A DNA stretch of 64,000 nt from Massilia terrae. Lineage in GTDB: Bacteria > Pseudomonadota > Gammaproteobacteria > Burkholderiales > Burkholderiaceae_D. The position numbers were made by a program, and so were the translations under genes. Of this stretch, positions 1 through 7,527 are shown piece after piece. The stretch covers positions 62,001 to 126,000 of the forward strand of contig NZ_JANUGU010000006.1 of NCBI RefSeq assembly GCF_024753145.1. The letters run 5' to 3'. The stretch's first letter is position 1. Each line of letters starts with the position of its first letter. Under the pieces are notes generated by a model. That model did no database searches and had not been told where the DNA came from. It saw only the letters and a list, made by a program, of their open reading frames with translations.

Positions 1-757
1 AGGCATCGAAGGCGAGCTGCTCGCGAAGGTCCAGCTCAGACGACGATTGCCGGGCCAGTTCGGCACAATCCAACGTCGGAATACGGCGGTCGGGATCGAG
101 AAGCAACAAACCGGCGTAAGGAAAGTCGCGATAGTCAAACACTGCAAGGCCAAACGTCGCACTGGTAAGCGGCGAGCGGGAGAGAGCTAGTAGCTGATGC
201 ACCGAGCCAAGTGGGTTATCTTGGCCTTCCTGCAAAAACAGTGCTGCCAAGAGCAGCATGGCCTGCGTTAGCCGCTGGCTCATCGAGTCGTCCTGGACCA
301 ACACGGCCCCGCGCTTGGCATGGCCAAACTGCTCGACGATGCCGGCGGCGAGTAGCTGGACGGCAATCGTAGCCATCTCGACTCGCTGAAGTTCGGTCGC
401 ATCGATCCTGGGCTTGGCCTGGACTGCGGATGTGGCAAGCTCGGGCAGATGCTTGGCCAAGTAGTCGGTCGAATGCTCCTTGAACCGCTCGGCGACATCC
501 TCCCGCTTCCACCCTTGCGTAACCAGGTAGCGGGCAGCGAGCAGGCGCACCAGATGGTCCCAAGTGAATCGCTTACGGTCCGCAGGTGGAAGGATACCCC
601 GCGCGCGGTAACTCATGACAACAGTTCGCGTGGACTCGGGCAGATATACGTCGTTATCTATAGGGAAGTTCAACGAAAGCTGGGTCGCTTTTCGCACGAG
701 CTCATCCATAGAACCACGCCATTCACGCTCGAACTGCAGGGCCTCGGGAAGTCGCAT
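1..757 (-). CDS. MerR-like helix-turn-helix regulator, 3' end outside window
   Basis: A minus-strand frame is open from the ATG at 757 to the left edge (252 codons seen, no stop), so the gene is partial. Residues about 37-95 read like a MerR-type winged helix: VYLPESTRTV, then YRARGILPPADRKRFTWDHL and a second helix around RLLAARYLVTQGW. The rest (about 100-252) is leucine-rich and matches no domain I recognise. The start was chosen because upstream the frame soon reaches a TAG and because the pattern begins right after it. No good ribosome site is visible. A 39-bp imperfect palindrome lies 3 bp upstream of the ATG, which suggests autoregulation. In this island it could control the neighbouring defence genes or belong to the transposon backbone. 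Its role is inferred from fold only. Confidence 0.6.
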   Translation of the reverse strand, partial: MRLPEALQFEREWRGSMDELVRKATQLSLNFPIDNDVYLPESTRTVVMSYRARGILPPADRKRFTWDHLVRLLAARYLVTQGWKREDVAERFKEHSTDYLAKHLPELATSAVQAKPRIDATELQRVEMATIAVQLLAAGIVEQFGHAKRGAVLVQDDSMSQRLTQAMLLLAALFLQEGQDNPLGSVHQLLALSRSPLTSATFGLAVFDYRDFPYAGLLLLDPDRRIPTLDCAELARQSSSELDLREQLAFDA

Positions 758-760
758 GTG

Positions 761-799
761 AGTATGATATGGTATCGTACCTAGGTATCATATAATACT
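761..799. promoter_or_regulatory. 39-bp imperfect palindrome at regulator start
   Basis: The outer arms AGTAT...ATACT and the next steps ATATG/CATAT pair around a centre near 780, with about 14 of 19 arm positions matching. It lies immediately 5' of the MerR-like start codon at 757 and includes a TATTAT-like -10 on the minus strand. MerR-family proteins bind such dyads, so this is a likely autoregulatory operator. Confidence 0.55.
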
Positions 800-1361
800 T
801 CATACCGAAAGTAAGCAGCGTGATTTCCGCAGGTCATTGCATCAAAAGCGCAGCCCTCCAATGATGCGCGACCTCCTCATTTTCAAGGCCTTGTCCGAAA
901 TGGACGCGCGACAGTGAACTGGGGGGTCACCCATGGGGTCTTTTATCAGCTAGTCCGACCCCAGTCCCATCACCGCTACTGAATCTCAAGATGGACGCCG
1001 CCTGCGCCAAAAGTCGGCCCCGAACGCTAGGTCCCGATAACCTGCTCCCTCACGGCGGCCTTCACGGGCTTCTGGGGGAAGCGATGGGGCGGCTTAGCAG
1101 CCAAAGCCAGCACCCCGTCAAGAAAGAGCACTAGGTCGGCGTCGCGTAAACGCCAATTCCAGTGCCTCGATGGACCTCGTAATCGCGGCGCATGACCAAA
1201 GACTCGGCAGGCCATGATGGATGAATGGTCGGCATCGATGATGCAGCGGGCTCGACCCTATACGTCGGGCGATTAGGCATACAGCGCGAGCTCGACCGGA
1301 TATGGTTGCGTAAAGATAATTTCAGCAGTATTGTTGGTGAAATGTCATTTCAAATATATTT
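800..1361. other. Intergenic region upstream of the deaminase gene
   Basis: No convincing gene was found in 562 bases. A 62-codon minus frame at 1027-1215 has a protein-like tail (RDADLVLFLDG, then KPVKAAVREQVIGT) and might be the 3' remnant of a lost gene, but it has no ribosome site or partner. The last 60 bases are AT-rich and probably hold the avcD promoter. In characterised AvcID systems an inhibitory small RNA, AvcI, is encoded beside avcD (I recall it as 5'), so this region is where such an RNA should be sought. I could not identify one by eye. Confidence 0.4.
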
Positions 1362-3023
1362 ATGAACTCTGCCGCCACGAACAGCTCTCGCGCCCAAGCC
1401 CCAGGGAAAGCAAACGACAATCAGAGCTCTAATACCGACCTCCGAAAGATTCTAGAAGGGAGGCATTCGAAAGAACTCGTCCTTGCTTTTGCAGGTCCGA
1501 TTGGTTGCGGTACAGGATTAGTGGTCAGTGAAGCACGTGCGACTTTAGAAGGCATCGGATATGAAGTTCATGTGATCAAACTGAGCAACATCATCGAAGC
1601 CCATATTGCCAAAGGCACCATTCAAGTCGACCCAACGATTTACGCCAAGAAGTCCCGTCTGGTCGCCAAAACCATGCGATTGCAAGATGGGGGCAATTTA
1701 CTTCGCACCTTAAGTACCAGTCGGCTAGCAGAATTTGCAATCGAAGAGCTTTATCTTCGACGTCGCGAGCAGATGAAGGCACAGGACTATACCGGCGATC
1801 CCCGCGACTATGTGCCGCCGCGAACCGCGTACCTTATCGATCAGATCAAACATCCAGACGAAGTTCTCATGCTTCGGACCGTCTATCGAAAGCTCTTTCA
1901 CCTCGTTGGAGTCATTAGCGTTGCTGAACGCCGGCGGTCACGGCTGCAATCCGATCTGCGCGCTGATCCCTCTGAACTTTCGGATCTTATGGAGCGCGAC
2001 CGCAAGCAAGAAAGCGACAACGGCCAGCAATTGGACAAAGCCTTAAAGCTGGCTGATTTTTTCGTTAGCACAGATGCGGGCACGACTCTGTCATTGCAGC
2101 GGAAACTACGCCGTTTTATCGGGCTGCTCCACGGGGAAAACGGAATAACTCCGACAAGCCAAGAGTATGGAATGTATGCTGCCTATTCAGCTGGGCTCAA
2201 GTCCGCTTGCCTATCACGACAGGTGGGCGCGGCCGTTACGGATTCCAACGGCAAAGTCGTTTCAACAGGGTGCAATGACGTCCCGAAAGCATCTGGAGGC
2301 CTTTACACGTCAGAAGATGGCCCGCACGATCGTCGATGCGTACATCGTGAAGAACAAGTCTGCTTTAACGACCGAGAAAAGCGCTCTCATAAATCCGACA
2401 TTCGGCAATCTTTGCGTGATCTGAAAGACTCTAGCGGAAACAAGCTGATCCCAGATGAAGAATTGGAAAACGCATTAACTGCTGTCTACAGGGCGTCACA
2501 TATTGATGACCTGACCGAATTTTCACGCGCGGTTCACGCGGAAATGGACGCACTTATCGCGTTAGCTCGCTTGGGTACTAATGGTATCGCGGGCGGTAGT
2601 CTATACACGACAACGTTTCCCTGTCACAGCTGCGCTCGCCACATTGTGGCGGCAGGGATTCGAAAGGTTTATTACATTGAACCTTACGAAAAGAGCCTCG
2701 CAAAAAAACTGCACGATGACGCGATCACGTTCGAAAGCGAAGACGACGACTCAGAGGGTCTGAAGCGTAAAGAAGACCCACTGCACAGTGTGAAGTTCAT
2801 TCATTTCGAAGGTGTGACACCGCGGCAGTATTTAAACTTTTTCCATATGACTCGCCGTAAAGACGGATCAGGGGACGTGATCAAGATCATGCCCAGGGAA
2901 GCGCCTAAGAGCGTGAGCGAATATCTGGACAACTACTTTGATTTCGAAACGAAAGTAGTAGAACGACTCAACGCTGGCATACGCAACCCGGCACCACTGG
3001 CTGTGGTACCGCAGCCGGATTGA
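1362..3023 (+). CDS. avcD: AvcD-type anti-phage deoxycytidylate deaminase
   Basis: A 553-residue protein with two parts. Residues about 40-240 form a P-loop NTPase/kinase-like domain opening with FAGPIGCGTG (about 43-52). Residues about 270-460 form a zinc deoxycytidylate deaminase domain with the HAE motif in HAEMDALIAL (about 391) and the metal-binding PCHSC (about 420). A cysteine- and charge-rich insert (CVHREEQVCF) sits between them. This architecture and length match AvcD and related defence dCTP/dCMP deaminases, which drain cytosine deoxynucleotides during phage infection. The ATG at 1362 has no clear Shine-Dalgarno sequence, only AT-rich leader, which would fit control by RNA. A small ORF follows 87 bases later. 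The family call is confident; antiviral activity here is inferred. Confidence 0.85.
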   Translation: MNSAATNSSRAQAPGKANDNQSSNTDLRKILEGRHSKELVLAFAGPIGCGTGLVVSEARATLEGIGYEVHVIKLSNIIEAHIAKGTIQVDPTIYAKKSRLVAKTMRLQDGGNLLRTLSTSRLAEFAIEELYLRRREQMKAQDYTGDPRDYVPPRTAYLIDQIKHPDEVLMLRTVYRKLFHLVGVISVAERRRSRLQSDLRADPSELSDLMERDRKQESDNGQQLDKALKLADFFVSTDAGTTLSLQRKLRRFIGLLHGENGITPTSQEYGMYAAYSAGLKSACLSRQVGAAVTDSNGKVVSTGCNDVPKASGGLYTSEDGPHDRRCVHREEQVCFNDREKRSHKSDIRQSLRDLKDSSGNKLIPDEELENALTAVYRASHIDDLTEFSRAVHAEMDALIALARLGTNGIAGGSLYTTTFPCHSCARHIVAAGIRKVYYIEPYEKSLAKKLHDDAITFESEDDDSEGLKRKEDPLHSVKFIHFEGVTPRQYLNFFHMTRRKDGSGDVIKIMPREAPKSVSEYLDNYFDFETKVVERLNAGIRNPAPLAVVPQPD

Positions 3024-3110
3024 TGTACGCGCGCCACTTGACAAATGCAATTCTTGACGGGACGTTTTTGGTAACTTAATCTTCCGCTCAGCTCCCGTCC
3101 TTACTTCAAA

Positions 3111-3362
3111 ATGCCAACCCAACTCGAACTTGATTTCAGTTTTGCTCAGCCTGGGGAGACGGTGCAGACGGTTCACGTCGAATCGGTTGGACTGGCAGCA
3201 GTCCGCGTTGCTGCTCCGCCAGCTGCGAAGTCAAACGGACCAAAACTAGTCCTTGTCCACTCACCTGTCGTGTCAGGCAACGAGTTTGGCTTGTCCGACA
3301 TCAGGGAACGCCAGCAATTCCTATCTCAAGCGATCGCTTGGGGGCGCAGTCTTTCCTGGTGA
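3111..3362 (+). CDS. Small hypothetical protein downstream of avcD
   Basis: An 83-residue frame that starts 87 bases after the deaminase stop, on the same strand. The N-terminus (MPTQLELDFSFAQPGET) is acidic and hydrophobic, the middle is Val/Ala-rich, and the C-terminus is basic with two Trp. No signal peptide or membrane segment and no family recognised. There is no clear ribosome site before the ATG, so it may be translated weakly or not at all. The coding look is fair because its Ala/Val/Leu use resembles a folded protein and no longer frame competes for the stretch. It could be an accessory or regulator of the deaminase, but that is only positional guesswork. Confidence 0.4.
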   Translation: MPTQLELDFSFAQPGETVQTVHVESVGLAAVRVAAPPAAKSNGPKLVLVHSPVVSGNEFGLSDIRERQQFLSQAIAWGRSLSW

Positions 3363-3441
3363 CTCGAGTCTATCTCACGTAACTCGACTGGTTGTTGTCG
3401 CTTGAGCGCCCCTGAGGCGATAGACCGCCTAAGTTAGCACA

Positions 3442-3777
3442 TCAAGTCCAGACAATCCGGCCATCGTGTACCCAGAAATGCGATTTGCAGCCGGTCGACT
3501 TCCACACGGACGGTGATAAGGTCGGTCGTCCGCGTTCATCAATCCTGATGTCCCACCGTGGTTCAACACCGGGCAGAAGGAGCAGCTCGATTGTGTCACC
3601 GCATCCGCACGGACATCGGAGTCCGACCGACCAGTCTTCGCCATCGTCTTTCAAGAGCACAAGGTCCCTCAACGGCAACGGCTGCGGCAGGGTGTCGCCC
3701 TCGCGCAGAACGATCTTGCGATCAGGCGCAAATAGCTCGATGAACCAAACGACGAGCCTCAGTAACCATTTCCACAT
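3442..3777 (-). CDS. DUF6527 family protein of the ubiquitin-like operon
   Basis: A 111-residue protein and the last gene of a three-gene operon, 9 bases after the JAB-E1 gene. It opens with a hydrophobic helix (WLLRLVVWFIELF, 4-16) that could be membrane-associated. The rest shows the DUF6527 signature: CPCGCGD at 55-61, IELLLLPGVEPRWDI, then TLSPSVW and GCKSHFWV (96-103). C55, C57 and C59 with C97 and H100 could form a metal site. DUF6527 genes recur beside multi-ubiquitin, E2 and E1 genes in bacterial ubiquitin-like operons. As I recall, recent work on Bub-type operons treats the family as a processing or deconjugating enzyme, but I could not check this. The family call is firm; function is uncertain. 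Confidence 0.75.
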   Translation of the reverse strand: MWKWLLRLVVWFIELFAPDRKIVLREGDTLPQPLPLRDLVLLKDDGEDWSVGLRCPCGCGDTIELLLLPGVEPRWDIRIDERGRPTLSPSVWKSTGCKSHFWVHDGRIVWT

Positions 3778-3786
3778 CGCGCGCTC

Positions 3787-5184
3787 CTAGTCCTCCAGTA
3801 TGGGGAGCCCCAGCAGGGGTCGCTTAAAGCCGCGCGCCAGGCCGTCGTTCGCGGTTTTCGAGAACCCGTCTTCGCTCGAATACTCCTCTTCGCAGGCCGC
3901 AAGACTAAAAACTGTCCGCGCACGCTGCACATTCGGGTCATGGCGGAATGGATAGGCCCGAGCGATAAACTCCATGACGCAAGCGCTGGCCGCCCGCATG
4001 TTTAGCGAGATTACTGAGGGTGCCTCCTCGAGCGACCCAGGCATGTACCCTTCTTTCACCCGGGCCGAATGGGACGCAACGTCCGCGCGCGCCAGGTACT
4101 CGGCTGCGAGCGAGGCGGGAGTGAAGACCTTCCGATCGCCCAGTGTGCTCCCGCCAGGCCACACATAGTCCACGCGGCCCACGACATCCAGAATTGAGGG
4201 TCCGGCTCCTGTTGTCTGGACTGGAATCGTCACACCAACATCAAAGAGCGGCTGGAGGAATGCGCTTGACATAAGGTCACAGATCTGACGCCCTCCATCG
4301 CTGTCGACACAGGAAAAGAGAACATCGGCGCCGGCGGCTGCCTTGATCGCGTCGGCGCAGCCAATGCCGCTCGGGATCGACGTGACTCGAACATCGCAAC
4401 GGTAGCGCAGGATCGCCTCCGCGATGACCTCGACCTTGAGCCGCCTTGCTTCCGCATCCGCGATGGATGAGTTGAGGATTCGATTTAAGTTTTTGAGCTC
4501 GATACGGTCAAAGTCGACCAGCATGATATTTCCAAAACCGATCCGGGCCAGCTGTTCAGCCACGATGCTCCCTGTACCGGACACGCCCACGACACAAGCC
4601 GACAACCGGCTAAGTTCCGTGCGCATGGCATCCGAAAATGCCAGGGGGCGCCGAACTGCGAGGGGAGGATAGCGGTCGGGGTTCCAGAAGTAGTGTAGGT
4701 CATCACCGTAGACGGCGACCAAGTCGACCGGGCTAAAGCGATGATTGACATCGTACAAGCGAGCACGAATGGCCCCGTGCTCGACCATGATAGCGCTACC
4801 GTGACACGACTCGCCAATGTGACGCTTGGAACGGCCAGCGAACACTGCAGGCATGACCTGGGCATCGGAGCGGTCGTCCGCGAGCGAGAACTCGAACAGA
4901 CCACATGGATGCGAATGGAGCAAAACGATCGATAGGTCATCTTCGTCTGCCAGGTCCAAGGCATTCTCGAGGTAGTCGCCCGACCATGTAAGGAAGTTGG
5001 ACTCGCGCTCACAGGCCGCATACGGCACCAGAATGAAGTCACGCACAAGCAGCTTTATGCCGGCTGCTTCTACCCGCGTGCACAACAGCACGGCCGCGGC
5101 CTCCTTCCCGTCGCCGGGAAAGAGATGCCGCTTGAGAGACGCGTGCTGCGGGGCGGTGAGAACGAGGCTGCTGCGCGCGATCAC
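3787..5184 (-). CDS. JAB/JAMM peptidase fused to ThiF/E1-like adenylyltransferase
   Basis: A 465-residue fusion. The N-terminal half (about 1-165) is a JAB/JAMM metallopeptidase with a complete H-x-H-P-x6-S-x2-D zinc motif: H90, H92, S100, D103. The C-terminal half (about 185-400) is an E1/ThiF fold with the nucleotide loop GVSGTGS (200-206), an acidic LVDFDRIEL strand end and the arginine of NLNRI (R235). JAB enzymes remove ubiquitin-like proteins and E1 enzymes adenylate their C-termini. At the place where many ThiF/MoeB/E1 relatives carry a PG-x-C-L-x-C stretch, this one reads WPGGSTLGD (342-350), with no Cys. The start ATG overlaps the stop of the upstream UBL-E2 gene by 4 bases, implying coupled translation. 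Domain calls are confident; catalytic mechanism is open. Confidence 0.85.
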   Translation of the reverse strand: MIARSSLVLTAPQHASLKRHLFPGDGKEAAAVLLCTRVEAAGIKLLVRDFILVPYAACERESNFLTWSGDYLENALDLADEDDLSIVLLHSHPCGLFEFSLADDRSDAQVMPAVFAGRSKRHIGESCHGSAIMVEHGAIRARLYDVNHRFSPVDLVAVYGDDLHYFWNPDRYPPLAVRRPLAFSDAMRTELSRLSACVVGVSGTGSIVAEQLARIGFGNIMLVDFDRIELKNLNRILNSSIADAEARRLKVEVIAEAILRYRCDVRVTSIPSGIGCADAIKAAAGADVLFSCVDSDGGRQICDLMSSAFLQPLFDVGVTIPVQTTGAGPSILDVVGRVDYVWPGGSTLGDRKVFTPASLAAEYLARADVASHSARVKEGYMPGSLEEAPSVISLNMRAASACVMEFIARAYPFRHDPNVQRARTVFSLAACEEEYSSEDGFSKTANDGLARGFKRPLLGLPILED

Positions 5185-6284
5185 GCTGCCACCTCGCGCA
5201 ACATTGACTCTTCCACCAGCGCCAGGTGAGTGATGACTGAATCATCGGCCGGCGACCAGACGGAATTGTCGCGGTGGCGCGACCAACGCTGGAAGGATTC
5301 GCCCAGAATGACCTCGCGGACCTCGGTTTGGGGGATTGCGGTCCCGCTGGCAAGCGCAAGCGCAGGCGAGCAGTAAAACATGTCCAGCTCGGCGCTCGGA
5401 TAGAGCGCCGGGATTTCGATGGCAAGCGTAACGCTGGCCAGCTGGTAGCCCGCGGGCACTTCGAAATCATGAAGGAGGAGCCAGCGACGCGCTTGATCGA
5501 GCACGGTCTCCCAGCGATACGGGAGCGTCGCCAGGAACTGCTCATCTTTGGGTAGCAAAGTGAACTGCCGGCGCTGACCCGGACCCTCGCCATTGTTGAT
5601 CACTTTCGGGCGCACGCGCAGTCGTTCGATGCCAGGTGTACGCAAGTCGATCACCGTATCGAGCTCGACCTGTTCTTTCGACTTGCCCTCGACCTTCAGA
5701 ATGAAGATCCAAGGAAGATCCGGATTGATTTTCGCGAGCTCCAGCGCGTGGCGCACCGTAATGGTCGGGGTTGTCGAGGTAATCTCGACATTTTGAACGT
5801 CGAGCTTCCAGGTCTGAGCCTTCGTATAGAAGCGCTCCACCCCATCGGCGACGAGGCTGACAGCCTGCCCGACAGGCACCAGCATGTCCGCTTCCCCGCG
5901 GCGCTCCTGCCAAACCTGGTCTTGCTGGTGCGCCTTAGCAAGCCGGCGCAAGATCGCTTCGGGCACGTCGCCGGCCCACGGGTACTTCATGTCGTTGAGG
6001 ACAAAGTAGAACAGGCGGTCCGTCTCGAGCGCGAAACAATGCGTCTCGGCCTCGTCCAACGTCATCAGTTCATCGGGACCGATCTCCTCCAGCTGACCGT
6101 CCGACTTCCACTGCAGGAGCTGAAAGTCGAGCGGCGGATGGCAGTTCGCGCCCATCAGCACTTGGCGCCCGGTTGGCGTCACGTCGTGTAGGGTCGTCGT
6201 GTTGCCGTTTGCGATCACGAGAACATTGTCCGGATTGCTCGGGTTGCGTTTTACCTGAATGTCAATATAGTTGCTATGATTCAT
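5181..6284 (-). CDS. Triple ubiquitin-like (multiubiquitin) protein fused to E2-like domain
   Basis: A 367-residue protein. Three beta-grasp repeats are visible: about 20-90 (NVLVIANGN, then TPTGRQVL), 91-157 (LFYFVLNDMKYPW ending GVERFYT) and 159-226 (WKLDVQNVEI ending TPGIERLRVRPK). A linker VINNGEGPGQ (228-237) leads to a prokaryotic E2 family-E domain (about 238-364) with YPSAELDMFYC (295-305) and RWSRH (333-337). Multiubiquitin and E2-E domains are usually partners in bacterial ubiquitin-like operons, and here they are one chain. The start at 6284 follows AGGAAGG and begins MNHSNYIDIQ. The frame continues upstream to 6503, but that part is low-complexity and overlaps the divergent promoter. 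This is the first gene of the operon. C305 is the only obvious E2 cysteine candidate. Confidence 0.85.
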   Translation of the reverse strand: MNHSNYIDIQVKRNPSNPDNVLVIANGNTTTLHDVTPTGRQVLMGANCHPPLDFQLLQWKSDGQLEEIGPDELMTLDEAETHCFALETDRLFYFVLNDMKYPWAGDVPEAILRRLAKAHQQDQVWQERRGEADMLVPVGQAVSLVADGVERFYTKAQTWKLDVQNVEITSTTPTITVRHALELAKINPDLPWIFILKVEGKSKEQVELDTVIDLRTPGIERLRVRPKVINNGEGPGQRRQFTLLPKDEQFLATLPYRWETVLDQARRWLLLHDFEVPAGYQLASVTLAIEIPALYPSAELDMFYCSPALALASGTAIPQTEVREVILGESFQRWSRHRDNSVWSPADDSVITHLALVEESMLREVAA

Positions 6285-6479
6285 CTTGCCTTCCTGTGAA
6301 ATTCGAGTGGCCGTCAGGGGGCAACAGCTGCTACCTGTCCCACCTACACAGTCTGAGCAGGCAAGAAATTTGGACAACTTGACCGCATAGCGCGGTGGCA
6401 CAGAAGTCATGTCCGAATTTTGAGATGACTCAGACCATGTAGAAGCAGGAGAGTTAAAAAAATTTCGAAAGGTGCGGTT
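6285..6479. promoter_or_regulatory. Divergent promoter region between ubiquitin-like and sigma modules
   Basis: 195 bases separate the start of the UBL-E2 gene (minus) from the start of the sigma-like gene (plus). The plus-side edge is AT-rich (GAGTTAAAAAAATTTCG) and ends with the ribosome site AAAGGTG at 6467-6473. The minus-side ribosome site is AGGAAGG just 5' of 6284. No clean sigma-70 pair is evident in the middle, which would fit use of an alternative sigma factor. Confidence 0.45.
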
Positions 6480-7094
6480 TTGAACGACTCTAGTGACACA
6501 CATGCCAGTCAGGACGAGATTTTCGAAGCGGTCGCCACCTTATCGCGCGATGAGCTCCGGCTGATCGACTACTGGGCTAACAAGTTAGCTTTTGGTACTG
6601 TCTATGCTGATGGGATGGCGCTTTTTGACGAAGCAATTGAACGCGCGTTGGACGGTCGCCGCAAGTGGGATCCGGCCAAGATGTCATTCGTTGAGTTCGT
6701 CCGCAATACCATGGCCAGCTTGTCGAATAACGACCGCACCGGGCATCACGCTCGGACGATCGCCAACGTGTCCGCCCTGGTCGGCGACGTAGACGTATCG
6801 GACGACGAGTTTCTGAGTGCGGTCTCGCCTCTTCCTAAAAACAGCGTGGAGGACACGCTGCTCGCACAAGAGGAGCGGGAAGCGTTGCTTCGCGATTACG
6901 ATGCCCTTTATGCACACTTCAGTGATGATGAAGAGGTTTTCTTCATCCTTGGGGCAATGGAACAAGGTTTGATCGGTTCCAAGATTAAAGCGCACTGCAA
7001 CCTCAGCGATAAACAATATGTGGCCGCGCGCAAGCGGCTCGACCGCGGGGTAGCAAAACTAAAGGCGAAAAGGGAAAACCATGACCACAGATAA
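6480..7094 (+). CDS. Sigma-70-like (ECF-type) RNA polymerase sigma factor, divergent
   Basis: A 204-residue protein that starts at TTG 6480 behind AAAGGTG; no ATG lies near enough to replace it. Residues about 45-80 (ADGMALFDEAIERALDGR, then SFVEFVRNTMASL) resemble sigma region 2. A central acidic linker follows. The tail (FFILGAMEQGLIGSKI, then LSDKQYVAARKRLDRGVAKL) resembles the region 4 helix-turn-helix. The fit is loose, so it may be a distant sigma relative or a sigma-fold DNA-binding protein. It overlaps the next gene by 14 bases and is transcribed away from the ubiquitin-like operon. It probably controls the divergent promoter, and the protease two genes on could release it. The regulatory circuit is inferred, not seen. 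Confidence 0.55.
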   Translation: MNDSSDTHASQDEIFEAVATLSRDELRLIDYWANKLAFGTVYADGMALFDEAIERALDGRRKWDPAKMSFVEFVRNTMASLSNNDRTGHHARTIANVSALVGDVDVSDDEFLSAVSPLPKNSVEDTLLAQEEREALLRDYDALYAHFSDDEEVFFILGAMEQGLIGSKIKAHCNLSDKQYVAARKRLDRGVAKLKAKRENHDHR

Positions 7095-7527
7095 GAAGCG
7101 CTCAATGGCGGAAGCCTTGCGCTCAGCCTGGCGTGCGGAGATCCTTCAGCAGCCGGCGCCAACGCGCGACGAAGTAAACGAGGCATTGCTCGCTTCTGGT
7201 CGGGATCCTGAAGGGGTAGCGCAACAGTACAAGGATATGATCGACGCGAAGCTACGCGCTGCACGAAAGGGAAGATTGCAAGAACTGCGCAGCAAAGCAG
7301 CCTCTGGACAACCGTTAGTTCCGCGAGCGAGACCCGAGCGAAGGCCACGTGCCTTGCCACCCCTCGAAGTGATCCGCTCAAGAATTGATGCATTGAGCAC
7401 CAAGCCCCAATACAAGAAACTCTTGCTGGCCTATCGGAATGGCACGGTGCAATCCGAAAGCGATCTAGAAACACTTTATGAGGACCTGCTCGAGCTTGGA
7501 GTTCTTAGCGATGACGCTGAAGATTGA
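7081..7527 (+). CDS. Hypothetical protein between sigma-like and ImmA/IrrE genes
   Basis: A 148-residue soluble protein of no family I recognise. The first half is helical and charged (SAWRAEILQQ, RDEVNEALLA, YKDMIDAKLRAARKGRLQ). The middle is a basic proline-rich linker (PRARPERRPRALPP, about 80-94). The last third is helical and acidic (KKLLLAYRNG, then LETLYEDLLELGVLSDDAED). It overlaps the sigma-like gene upstream by 14 bases and the protease gene downstream by 17, so the three are surely translated together. Its position between a sigma-like factor and an ImmA-like protease is what one expects of an anti-sigma or cleavable partner, and the flexible linker would suit cleavage. That role is only a hypothesis. 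Confidence 0.6.
   Translation: MTTDKKRSMAEALRSAWRAEILQQPAPTRDEVNEALLASGRDPEGVAQQYKDMIDAKLRAARKGRLQELRSKAASGQPLVPRARPERRPRALPPLEVIRSRIDALSTKPQYKKLLLAYRNGTVQSESDLETLYEDLLELGVLSDDAED

Noticed and set aside
1027..1215. A 62-codon minus-strand frame
   Set aside because: Part of it looks protein-like, but with no start signal, partner or recognisable family it is at most a gene remnant; described only as an intergenic note.
6285..6503. An N-terminal extension of the UBL-E2 protein up to 6503
   Set aside because: The extra 73 codons are low-complexity, overlap the divergent start region, and the internal ATG at 6284 has a good ribosome site.
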